Origin: DAOUEX01 sp034430235
GTDB lineage: Bacteria; Chloroflexota; Anaerolineae; UBA2200
Assembly (NCBI GenBank): GCA_964478075.1
Contig: CAYZGO010000055.1
Location: forward strand, 1-11,305
DNA length: 11,305 nt
Reading direction: 5' to 3'
The notes below the pieces were generated by a model. That model searched no databases and had not been told where the DNA came from. It saw nothing but the letters and a program-made list of their open reading frames with translations. Both the position numbers and the translations under genes were made by a program. This document shows, piece by piece, positions 1 through 4,891 of the stretch (position 1 is the first letter of the stretch; the number at the start of each line of letters is the position of its first letter).

Positions 1-94
1 TCATATTGAGGCAACGATACGCCTTCGGTTAGATTTTACGATGAGGCAACGCGGGTCTTATTGTCAACTGATTGTAAAGAACGGACTATGGCTC

Positions 95-406
95 ATGAGC
101 AACGCCAAACTCACCAAGGCGCACGTTGTGCGAGGCTTCATCATCCTGGCGCTCTTCGTGGTCATAGCATGGCGTGAACCACTTGGTGTGATGGAATTGT
201 GGCCGCCGACGTCAGAGCCGCTGTGTGACTGTGACACCGACCTGGACAATTGTAGCGACTTCGCGACCGAGGCCGATGCGCAGCACTGCCTCGACCACTG
301 CTGGACGCTAGGGGGTTTGACGTTCACTAGGTGGATAGCGATGCGCATGGGGCGGCGTGTGAGGCGTTGGACTGATGGCGCCGCGACGGTGCAGTGGACA
401 GCGTAG
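95..406 (+). CDS. Membrane-anchored Excalibur-type protein, C-terminus frameshifted
   Basis: Small protein of 103 residues from ATG 95; an in-frame ATG at 41 is an alternative, but neither start has a good ribosome site. Residues 11-27 form one hydrophobic segment (GFIILALFVVIAW), a signal anchor that would put the rest outside the cell. After a proline-rich linker, residues 44-70 read CDCDTDLDNCSDFATEADAQ and then HCLDHCW, the cysteine-containing first half of an Excalibur (extracellular calcium-binding) domain. The expected second half, D-x-D-x-D-G-x-x-C-E, is absent from this frame: it lies in the -1 frame just downstream. The final ~33 residues are therefore out-of-frame and basic, probably meaningless. 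Likely a decaying secreted or surface protein of unknown role. An intact short form ending here cannot be excluded. Confidence 0.5.
   Translation: MSNAKLTKAHVVRGFIILALFVVIAWREPLGVMELWPPTSEPLCDCDTDLDNCSDFATEADAQHCLDHCWTLGGLTFTRWIAMRMGRRVRRWTDGAATVQWTA
308..375 (+). pseudogene. Displaced, decayed tail of the first Excalibur domain
   Basis: In frame 1, TTT at 316 onward reads GFDVH, stop (TAG 328-330), VDSDAHGAACEALD, stop (373-375). This matches the Excalibur ending (typically GDVHRLDGDGDGVACE) residue for residue, but it is shifted one frame from the upstream half, has an internal stop, and the calcium loop D-G-D-G-D-G has become D-S-D-A-H-G. The frame change, stop and lost ligand together indicate decay rather than a sequencing slip. 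Confidence 0.6.
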
Positions 407-446
407 CAGACACGCTGTAGCATAGGCAGCCCGTCCCTAGCAAACG
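385..446 (+). repeat. Intergenic repeat family, copy 1
   Basis: By hand alignment about 47 of ~62 columns match 2902-2962, including GACGGTGC, TAGC, ACACG, TAGCATAG and CAGCC. The segment 437-456 (CCTAGCAAACGTGGCAG) also matches 4304-4320 (CCTAGCAGACGTGGCAG) with one difference. It overlaps the end of the Excalibur gene and lies immediately before the next gene. Confidence 0.45.
398..418 (+). other. Hairpin just after the Excalibur gene
   Basis: A perfect 7-bp stem (ACAGCGT at 398-404, ACGCTGT at 412-418) with a 7-nt loop spans the stop codon at 404-406. No T-tract follows, so it is not a standard intrinsic terminator. It lies inside the first copy of the intergenic repeat family. Confidence 0.4.
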
Positions 447-487
447 TGGCAGACGCGTTCTCGCTTGTGCTTGGACAGGGGGTGTTC

Positions 488-1192
488 ATGGGCAGCATCT
501 GGCAGAGGATCTCTTCGAGTCGAATTGGAGTGATAGCCGCGCTGGGCCTGGCATTCTTGGCGATTGGGGCGTCGATGCTGGCCCTGCTAACTGTTCTAGG
601 CCACGAATTGGTGGCAGCCGAGGTATGTCAAGGCCTGGCAGCCGAACTCGTCGCAGTTGGCATCGGGATTCTTGGTGTGACTCTTGTTCTTCAATGGTAT
701 GAAGCGAAACGCTGGGAGGGAGTTCAGCGCAGGCTGGCCCAGAACCTCAATGCATTCTTGCTGTCCTCTCAGGCTGAGATAGCCGTTTTGCTGCGTGTGT
801 CAGGTAACTGCGAAGGCGAAGGCTGGGGCGAGCCAGGTGTTGACGCCGGGACCGGCTTGCTAGTGGAGGCGACACCGGCCAAGGTGGCATCGCTGAATCC
901 GGGCAGCGTGCGCCTCCTTGGGGACACCATGAGACGCACTGGAGACTGGGCCAAGCACTTGCTTGACGACTTCCGGGAGCATCTGTCTCCTGCGCAGTAC
1001 ACGGTGCTGTGGGATATGCAGGTAGCGTCAGGGAACGCCGCGATGCGATGCTGGCTCCTTGCGCAGCGTTGCTCTGTGAGCGAAGAAGCCGACGAGCGAT
1101 TGCGCCCGGACCGCGTCACCACTTTGGTGGCAGCTGGGTTGACCAAAGTTCTGACACTGCTCACCGATCTGGACAAGACTGTACCTCGGTGA
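488..1192 (+). CDS. Two-helix membrane protein of unknown function
   Basis: I do not recognise this family. ATG 488 is preferred because GGGGG at about 478-482 is well spaced; a GTG at 446 would add 14 residues. The protein is 234 residues. Two transmembrane segments (about 13-37 and 48-68) are separated by a short loop, followed by a soluble, mainly helical domain of about 160 residues starting with YEAKRWEGVQRRL and rich in Leu, Ala and Arg. No catalytic motif is visible. The topology suggests a membrane-tethered cytoplasmic helical domain. The last ~10 codons (TDLDKTVPR) align at the DNA level with the start of the Excalibur domain in the gene upstream, and a broken Excalibur tail continues in the same frame after the stop, so the C-terminus may not be the ancestral one. 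Confidence 0.6.
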   Translation: MGSIWQRISSSRIGVIAALGLAFLAIGASMLALLTVLGHELVAAEVCQGLAAELVAVGIGILGVTLVLQWYEAKRWEGVQRRLAQNLNAFLLSSQAEIAVLLRVSGNCEGEGWGEPGVDAGTGLLVEATPAKVASLNPGSVRLLGDTMRRTGDWAKHLLDDFREHLSPAQYTVLWDMQVASGNAAMRCWLLAQRCSVSEEADERLRPDRVTTLVAAGLTKVLTLLTDLDKTVPR

Positions 1193-1297
1193 CTATCGGC
1201 GCAGGAGTGCTTCGATTCGTGCTGGGTGGCGCGGGGGTTTGATGTGGACGGGCTGGATGGCGACGGGGATGGGGTGGCGTGTGAGTGGAATCCCTGA
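1193..1297 (+). pseudogene. Second Excalibur-domain remnant
   Basis: Directly after the TGA at 1190-1192, the same frame reads SAQECFDSCWVARG, then FDVDGLDGDGDGVACEWNP and a stop at 1295-1297. This is a good Excalibur ending with the D-G-D-G-D-G-V-A-C-E calcium loop intact. The domain start (DCTS) is present just upstream but in another frame (about 1179-1190), so a small indel has split it. There is no start codon or ribosome site of its own. Bases 1233-1285 match 311-363 at 42 of 53 positions without gaps, so the two remnants are homologous. Confidence 0.6.
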
Positions 1298-1320
1298 CAG
1301 ACGTTGCTAAAGCCAAGTGG
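1284..1320 (+). repeat. Possible diverged copy of the intergenic repeat
   Basis: AGTGGA, then CC, CAGACGT, GC and AGCC occur in the same order as in 4296-4322 (AGTGGACACCTAGCAGACGT, then GGCAGCC). The match is short and gapped and overlaps the end of the Excalibur remnant, so homology is only tentative. Apart from this, the Excalibur remnant and the dyad at 1457, I see nothing in the gap 1193-1498. Confidence 0.25.
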
Positions 1321-1456
1321 GTTGAGTGACTGACACAGCGAGGGACTGAGAGCCTTGGGAACTACGATGAGAAGGCTGACCTGGAGACAGAGTAGCAGTC
1401 GACCGGGCGCATGCCTCTAATGGGCCAGGCTGCGGTAGACAGAGCCGGGCAGCATC

Positions 1457-1477
1457 GGAAACCACTGACTGGTTTCC
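1457..1477 (+). promoter_or_regulatory. Perfect dyad in the leader of the polytopic membrane gene
   Basis: GGAAACCA (1457-1464) and TGGTTTCC (1470-1477) form a perfect 8-bp inverted repeat around CTGAC. It ends a few bases before the AAGGGAAG that probably serves as ribosome site (about 1481-1488). With no T-run it is not a terminator; it could be a repressor operator or an RNA hairpin that affects translation. Confidence 0.4.
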
Positions 1478-1498
1478 AGCAAGGGAAGTGAGAGACAC

Positions 1499-2659
1499 AT
1501 GAGTGACCAGCCCGATCGAGAAATTAGACGCAAGTCCCTGTCCAAAACGCTTCTTGTCAACGTTATGGCTGTTGTGTTTGGGTTCATGCTGTGGACACCA
1601 CTGAGACTCCAGTTGGTCAAAGCTTTCAGGAGTGTCGTTCCTGATCACTTGTACACTTGGGTTTCTGAGCCAGGTAACCTACGTCTGTTGCTGCTCTTCG
1701 CAAGTGTCATGTACTCAGTTCTGCTTGGCATTGTGTACGGACGGCCGAGCGCAATCTGGTTTCTCATCAAGCTGTGCATCTTTCCGCTCTATGTGGTAGG
1801 TAAAGCGCTGCTACTCGTAGGCGGACTGTCCTACTGGCTCTACAGCAGCCTACGAAGGCTATGGAAGCTTCTGGCCAACCCGCTTACAGGATTGATGCTC
1901 ACCGTGTCAAACTTGGTTTGCTATACCGTTGCTCTCTCGACTGAGAGTAGATTCGTCATCACGCTTGCGGCTGTAGCTGCACCTGTCCTGAGCACACTGT
2001 GCGTGCTGTGGCTCTACGTATGGACATTCTGTCCGCTGGATTTTCTTACTCCCCTTGCTGGTCTTGTAGAACGCTATTTGTCGTCCCAGTCGTCGCAACA
2101 CAGGGAAAGGGCGCAAGAGCTGCGTGAGAGTGCTCATGCGCGTAAGGGGCCTGGGCCCGACAGCGTAGCTAAACACAATAGATCGGTGGACATGGGCCTT
2201 ACGCCGGTTGAGGCATTGTACAGAGTCGTCGAGCGCGTGCATATCAACACGCTGTTGGTGAATGTCTTCGTTTTTCTCTTCGTGTTCATTGGTGCACAAG
2301 TATGCCTCAGTTTTGGCCTTTGCTACCTTCAGATATACCAACTGGACGCTACATCAATGGATGTGGGTGCAGATGCTGGTCTGCTGGTGTTTGTTGTGCT
2401 GAGCCTTCGAACGATGTTCCTCAACGACTTCGTGCACATCACTGCCGTCGCGTCGATCGTGCACGTAGTGCTCCTGATCCAGTCAATCGTGGGAATTGCG
2501 TTGTTTGTGGTGCTAGTCATGTCGTTCTCCATAATATCCGCTGCGCGAGGAGAGTCTGCAAGAAAGGACTTCCTAGGCAGAATCAAGGAGAAGATTGACG
2601 AGGTCAAGGAAACCAAAATACGTTCTATCGGTGCAGGGAGGCTCCTGCCCAAGGAATAG
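1499..2659 (+). CDS. Polytopic membrane protein with a K+-channel-like C-terminal pore region
   Basis: 386 residues from ATG 1499, with AAGGGAAG about 11 bases upstream. About five hydrophobic segments occupy residues 17-37, 62-80, 84-107, 128-146 and 152-176. A polar linker of about 70 residues (190-247, with HRERAQELRESAHARKG) follows, then helix 250-280, a pore-like stretch 293-315, helix 318-345 and a charged tail. Residues 302-332 align without gaps to the two-helix potassium-channel domain: SLRT matches the S-x-x-T pore helix, QSIVG matches the E-A-x-x-G of the inner helix, and the interval is the same length. The filter T-V-G-Y-G-D is replaced by LNDFVH (308-313), so potassium selectivity is not expected. 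It may be a diverged channel or a regulatory membrane protein. The fold is inferred from spacing alone. Confidence 0.65.
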   Translation: MSDQPDREIRRKSLSKTLLVNVMAVVFGFMLWTPLRLQLVKAFRSVVPDHLYTWVSEPGNLRLLLLFASVMYSVLLGIVYGRPSAIWFLIKLCIFPLYVVGKALLLVGGLSYWLYSSLRRLWKLLANPLTGLMLTVSNLVCYTVALSTESRFVITLAAVAAPVLSTLCVLWLYVWTFCPLDFLTPLAGLVERYLSSQSSQHRERAQELRESAHARKGPGPDSVAKHNRSVDMGLTPVEALYRVVERVHINTLLVNVFVFLFVFIGAQVCLSFGLCYLQIYQLDATSMDVGADAGLLVFVVLSLRTMFLNDFVHITAVASIVHVVLLIQSIVGIALFVVLVMSFSIISAARGESARKDFLGRIKEKIDEVKETKIRSIGAGRLLPKE

Positions 2660-2689
2660 CGGGGGGTGCCTTAGTCACACGGGCCACTG

Positions 2690-2760
2690 CGGCAGGCCAT
2701 CGATTGCAGGCTACCCGTACGCCTATGCTAACAACCGCTCCAGTCGCGCGACCTCGTGGC
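2690..2760 (-). repeat. Possible inverted copy of the intergenic repeat
   Basis: GCCTATGCTA at 2721-2730 is the exact reverse complement of TAGCATAGGC in copy 1 (419-428), and the reverse strand continues with a TAGC and CAA spaced as in copy 1. It faces copy 2 (2902-2962) across the promoter. The rest aligns poorly. Confidence 0.25.
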
Positions 2761-2818
2761 GGCGATCAGCGATCCATCACGCATCACTGACGTACTACCA
2801 ACGCCTGTGAGTTTCTAC

Positions 2819-2846
2819 TTGCAAAGTTCACAATCTTGGCTATAAT
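2819..2846 (+). promoter_or_regulatory. Promoter for the tandem Sm-like gene
   Basis: TTGCAA (2819-2824), a 16-bp spacer and a perfect TATAAT (2841-2846). Transcription would begin near 2853. The first gene downstream starts at 2970 or 3012, giving a leader of over 100 bases that contains repeat copy 2. Confidence 0.55.
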
Positions 2847-2901
2847 CACAATAGGAGGGATGTTCGGACGACGCGTTAGCGTACAGCTCACCCGCCGGGA
2901 A

Positions 2902-2962
2902 GACGGTGCGCACTGGGCACCCTAGCGCACACGTTTTAGCATAGCAGCCAGTTCGCTGCAAG
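2902..2962 (+). repeat. Intergenic repeat family, copy 2
   Basis: Aligns with 385-446 over its whole length (about 75% identity by hand). Its end, GCAGCC-N2-TT-N2-CTGCAA, is shared with 4317-4334. Here that end forms a hairpin, GCAGC (2944-2948) with GCTGC (2955-2959), immediately before the ribosome site of the next gene. Confidence 0.45.
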
Positions 2963-2969
2963 GTGGTGC

Positions 2970-3557
2970 ATGGCCATTAGGTCGAACGATACAGAGCCGG
3001 GAGAAGATGGCATGAGGCCTCAAAAGAACCTTTCCGTTTGTAGATGTCTACGGGCCTTTAGGCGACTAATCTGGGAGACAGCACAGATCGTCGGTGTCTG
3101 CCGTTGTGGTCTGGACAGGACTCTTTGGCATCTGAGAGGTAAGCATGTCAGGGACCTTCGGCTCATCAATGGCAAGACATTCAAGGAGTGTAGGGTCTTG
3201 GGCTATGACCGGGAGGCCATATTCGTTGAGTACAAGGGGCATACAACTGCAATTCTGAGACACGCGATTGCGTGGATTAGCTTCATCAGAGAAGAGACAG
3301 CTGCCGGGTCGGGTGCAGAGAGTGAAGTATATTCATTGCCCGAGTTTCTGAAGTTAGTGAAAGGCAGTACGGTAGAATACACGACAGTGCTGAGCGAGGA
3401 GCCACAGTACTTGGTTTTGGCATCTTTTGGCTATGACAGCGTGGAACTTGTCGAGGTAGATGACGCGACGACTGTGAAACGCCCGAAGATAATCCCCCTG
3501 AGTGCCTTGTGCTCCATCGGGCGGGGAAGCACACCTCCTGGTCAGGGTGGGTCTTGA
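2970..3557 (+). CDS. Putative tandem Sm/Hfq-like protein
   Basis: 195 residues from ATG 2970 (AAGGTGG 3-4 bases upstream). ATG 3012 has GGGAGAAG at better spacing and would remove 14 residues. Residues 62-106 resemble an Hfq/Sm unit: LRLINGKTFKECRVLGYD, then REAIFVEYKG and AILRHAIAWISF. This follows Hfq's order of N-G, strand, FD, strand, then K-H-A-I-S, with RHAIAWI (97-103) at the Sm2 position. Residues 127-184 repeat the pattern (LVKGSTVEY, GYDSVELVEV, IIPLSALCSI), suggesting two Sm-like barrels in one chain. The N-terminus has two CxC pairs (24/26, 44/46) that could bind metal. If correct, it would bind RNA. The family is inferred from pattern only; another small beta-barrel is possible. 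A promoter lies at 2819-2846. The stop codon overlaps the next gene's -35 box. Confidence 0.65.
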   Translation: MAIRSNDTEPGEDGMRPQKNLSVCRCLRAFRRLIWETAQIVGVCRCGLDRTLWHLRGKHVRDLRLINGKTFKECRVLGYDREAIFVEYKGHTTAILRHAIAWISFIREETAAGSGAESEVYSLPEFLKLVKGSTVEYTTVLSEEPQYLVLASFGYDSVELVEVDDATTVKRPKIIPLSALCSIGRGSTPPGQGGS

Positions 3558-3582
3558 CAAATTAGAACATATGTGCTATAAT
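3554..3582 (+). promoter_or_regulatory. Consensus promoter of the zinc-ribbon gene
   Basis: TTGACA (3554-3559), a spacer of exactly 17 bp, and TATAAT (3577-3582), both perfect consensus. The -35 box overlaps the TGA (3555-3557) of the previous gene. Transcription would start near 3589, leaving a leader of about 20 bases. CCGC (3587-3590) and GCGG (3599-3602) could form a small stem with AGGAGG in its loop. Confidence 0.8.
3564..3577 (+). promoter_or_regulatory. Near-perfect LexA (SOS) box in the promoter spacer
   Basis: AGAACATATGTGCT: GAAC-N4-GTGC, one base from GAAC-N4-GTTC and sharing its outer A and T with the imuA box of this window. It fills the spacer between -35 and -10, where a bound repressor would block RNA polymerase. 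Confidence 0.6.
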
Positions 3583-3609
3583 GGAGCCGCTCAGGAGGGC
3601 GGTTCATCC

Positions 3610-3858
3610 ATGAGGATTACCAAAGAAATAGGCAGGGTGATTAAGGAGCGCAAGTTCGTCGCTTATCGTTGCGACTTGTGCGGAAGAGAGTGGAAGAAGG
3701 ACTGTAAGGATTGGATGATAGGTCTCCACGACGTCCGCGGAAGTGTGCGACACGGCTGCTATTATGCGGACTTGTGTCCTGATTGCGGACAGAAAGTGCG
3801 TGATGCACTGAGGGACCTGGGCGTCGAACTCGTTTTTCGTTCTCCTCCTTTGTACTAA
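3610..3858 (+). CDS. Small zinc-ribbon protein, probably SOS-controlled
   Basis: 82 residues. ATG 3610 is chosen because AGGAGG (3593-3598) precedes it and the promoter lies immediately upstream; a longer frame from 3502 would begin inside the previous gene and upstream of its own promoter. Residues C21-x2-C24 (CDLCG) and C56-x2-C59 (CPDCG) form a typical zinc-ribbon pair with about 31 residues between; C32 and C50 add to the cysteine content. The N-terminus is basic (MRITKEIGRVIKERKF). I do not recognise the family; such ribbons bind nucleic acids or proteins. The LexA-like box within the promoter suggests expression after DNA damage. An intrinsic terminator follows at 3891-3914, so this is a single-gene unit. 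Confidence 0.75.
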   Translation: MRITKEIGRVIKERKFVAYRCDLCGREWKKDCKDWMIGLHDVRGSVRHGCYYADLCPDCGQKVRDALRDLGVELVFRSPPLY

Positions 3859-3890
3859 GTGATAGCTATTGGCTGCAGGCCATGGAGAAA

Positions 3891-3914
3891 CCGGGGCGGC
3901 GGCCCCCGGCTTTT
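3891..3914 (+). terminator. Intrinsic terminator of the zinc-ribbon gene
   Basis: CCGGGG (3891-3896) pairs with CCCCGG (3904-3909), loop of 7, followed by CTTTT. It lies about 30 bases after the stop codon. Confidence 0.7.
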
Positions 3915-4003
3915 CTGCTCCTTGGCAAAACTCGATGCATTTTCCAGCGGCAATCCAAGTTCATAGGGGTTGGCCTTTTTGCTTTCCGGGCCGGCCTGCG
4001 CAG

Positions 4004-4154
4004 TTTGACAAAGACGCGACGGCAGATGCAGAATAGCGCGACCAAAAGCCCCTGCGACTTCTGGCAAAGCCCAGGCCGCGGCGTCGGTGATGCAGCGCTA
4101 ACGCAAGGGGAGTACAGCAAAGCCCTGCTACGTGTGAACGCCGGCGGGGCTTTT
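4004..4154 (+). ncRNA. Candidate small RNA between two terminators
   Basis: TTGACA occurs at about 4005-4010 and a weak CAGAAT 18 bp further on, giving a possible start near 4040. The stretch then folds: CCCCTGCG (4049-4056) can pair with CGCAAGGGG (4102-4110) with a bulged A, and it ends in a terminator hairpin. No convincing protein is encoded: the open frame crossing it begins at the preceding terminator and has the composition of chance. The -10 is poor and expression is unproven. The rest of the gap from 3915 holds nothing I recognise. Confidence 0.35.
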
Positions 4155-4157
4155 GTG
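4119..4157 (+). terminator. Intrinsic terminator
   Basis: AAAGCCCTGC (4119-4128) pairs with GCGGGGCTTT (4144-4153), 10 bp with one G-U pair, loop of 15, then TTTTGTGTTT. It is far from any recognised gene end, so it probably ends a non-coding transcript or read-through. Its T-run overlaps the -35 region of the next promoter. Confidence 0.6.
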
Positions 4158-4181
4158 TTTCGTGTCTTCATCGACTATAAT
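4153..4181 (+). promoter_or_regulatory. Promoter of the structured leader and helix-turn-helix gene
   Basis: TATAAT (4176-4181) with TTGTGT 17 bp upstream (4153-4158). The -10 is perfect and the -35 weak. Transcription would begin near 4188 and cross the hairpin cluster to the gene at 4526. Confidence 0.45.
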
Positions 4182-4226
4182 GCAAGCGCCAAAGAGGAAG
4201 CCCCGTGAGTCTTGTGAGCAGCCGAC

Positions 4227-4489
4227 GAGGCACGGCCGCGGTGCCTCTTACCCCGCCTCGCGGGCGGGACTTCGCCTGCCGGTAAGAGACTGCGCAGTGG
4301 ACACCTAGCAGACGTGGCAGCCGATTGACTGCAATGCGGTGGACGGGTTTTGCATTCGACGGTGGATTGCACCTTATTGTAGAGTACATCGAGACGACGG
4401 TATTGCCGTCACAAGTGGGTGTGTTGGGCCATCTGTGAGACGGTCCATCAGACCGACGATGTCTCTTCGCGTGGATTTCGCAAAGAGAC
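4227..4489 (+). ncRNA. Hairpin-rich leader or structured RNA
   Basis: At least five hairpins in 263 bases: GAGGCAC/GTGCCTC (4227-4247); CCCGCC/GGCGGG (4252-4268), enclosed by CTCTTACC/GGTAAGAG (4245-4252 with 4281-4288, an alternative to the ends of its neighbours); GACGG/CCGTC (4396-4410); CGGTC/GACCG (4441-4455); and GTCTCTT/AAGAGAC (4461-4489) with three further inner pairs. Two have exact 5-base loops. The block follows a TATAAT and stops 36 bases before the helix-turn-helix gene. It could be a cis-regulatory leader or an independent structured RNA. It matches no riboswitch class I can identify. A 64-codon frame (4339-4533) crosses it and overlaps the next start, but looks non-coding. Confidence 0.45.
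4291..4340 (+). repeat. Intergenic repeat family, copy 3
   Basis: Shares TGCGCA, TGG, CACC, TAGC, ACGT and then GCAGCC-N2-TT-N2-CTGCAA with copy 2, lacking about 9 bases in the middle. It also shares GCAGTGGACA and TAGCAGAC with copy 1 (391-411). Confidence 0.4.
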
Positions 4490-4525
4490 GGGGACACGAC
4501 GAAGATACCGTCTGGACAAGGAAAC

Positions 4526-4732
4526 GTGAGTAAGCAGGGACCTTACACTAGCACAAAGGTACTGGCAGAAGCGGCACGTCGGGGCGGCCGCCCGGTGAGT
4601 AGGAGCTACCTGGCTCAGCTATGCCGATCAGGCAGAATCCCAGCCGAGAAGACAGGCGCTGGGCGGCGTGCTGTTTGGCTCATAGCGCGTGATGATGCGG
4701 AGCGATGGCTAATAGAGTGGCTGAGCTTGTGA
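4526..4732 (+). CDS. Excisionase-like helix-turn-helix protein
   Basis: 68 residues from GTG 4526, preceded by AAGGA (4518-4522). Residues 23-52 follow the helix-turn-helix pattern of excisionase/MerR-type small DNA-binding domains: VSRSYLAQLCRSGRIPAEKTG, then the wing-like RRAVWLIARDDAERWLIEW. The V-S-x-x-x-L-x-x-L-C-R-x-G-x-I-P core and the closing D-x-x-x-W-L helix are typical. Such proteins act as recombination directionality factors of mobile elements or as small transcription regulators. No integrase gene is present in this window, so the recombination role is unsupported. It lies downstream of a promoter and a hairpin-rich leader, and converges with dnaE2. Confidence 0.75.
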   Translation: MSKQGPYTSTKVLAEAARRGGRPVSRSYLAQLCRSGRIPAEKTGAGRRAVWLIARDDAERWLIEWLSL

Positions 4733-4891
4733 TGTCATGCTGCGCCTGCTGTGAGTGTAGCTAGCGCCGGTGACGCGGACGCCAAACACAATGCGCTCTA
4801 GACAAAGCCCCGCTGGCTGCAAAGTCACCAGCCGTGGCCTTCGTTTGACTCTTGTGCCGGCCGACACTAGGATTGCGGAAAGCTGCGTCCG

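Noticed and set aside
308..330. Programmed -1 frameshift at GGGTTTG in the first Excalibur gene
   Set aside because: The heptamer is in the correct phase and would lead into the Excalibur tail frame, but a TAG follows three codons later and the calcium loop is damaged. Decay is the simpler reading.
2725..2880. Integron attC site (GCTAACAACCGCTCC on the left, GCGTTAGC on the right)
   Set aside because: The left part looks like attC, but the core bases do not fit RYYYAAC/GTTRRRY, the inner arms do not pair, and a promoter lies in between.
2860..2925. 21-codon ORF directly after AGGAGGG (leader peptide)
   Set aside because: The ATG is only one base from AGGAGG, too close for normal initiation, and the peptide has no recognisable feature.
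3882..4208. 108-codon plus-strand frame
   Set aside because: It begins just ahead of one terminator and runs across another, has no ribosome site and no protein-like pattern.
4339..4533. 64-codon GTG frame overlapping the start of the helix-turn-helix gene by 8 bases
   Set aside because: The overlap is suggestive of coupling, but there is no ribosome site, the frame lies over three perfect hairpins and the repeat, and its composition is not protein-like.
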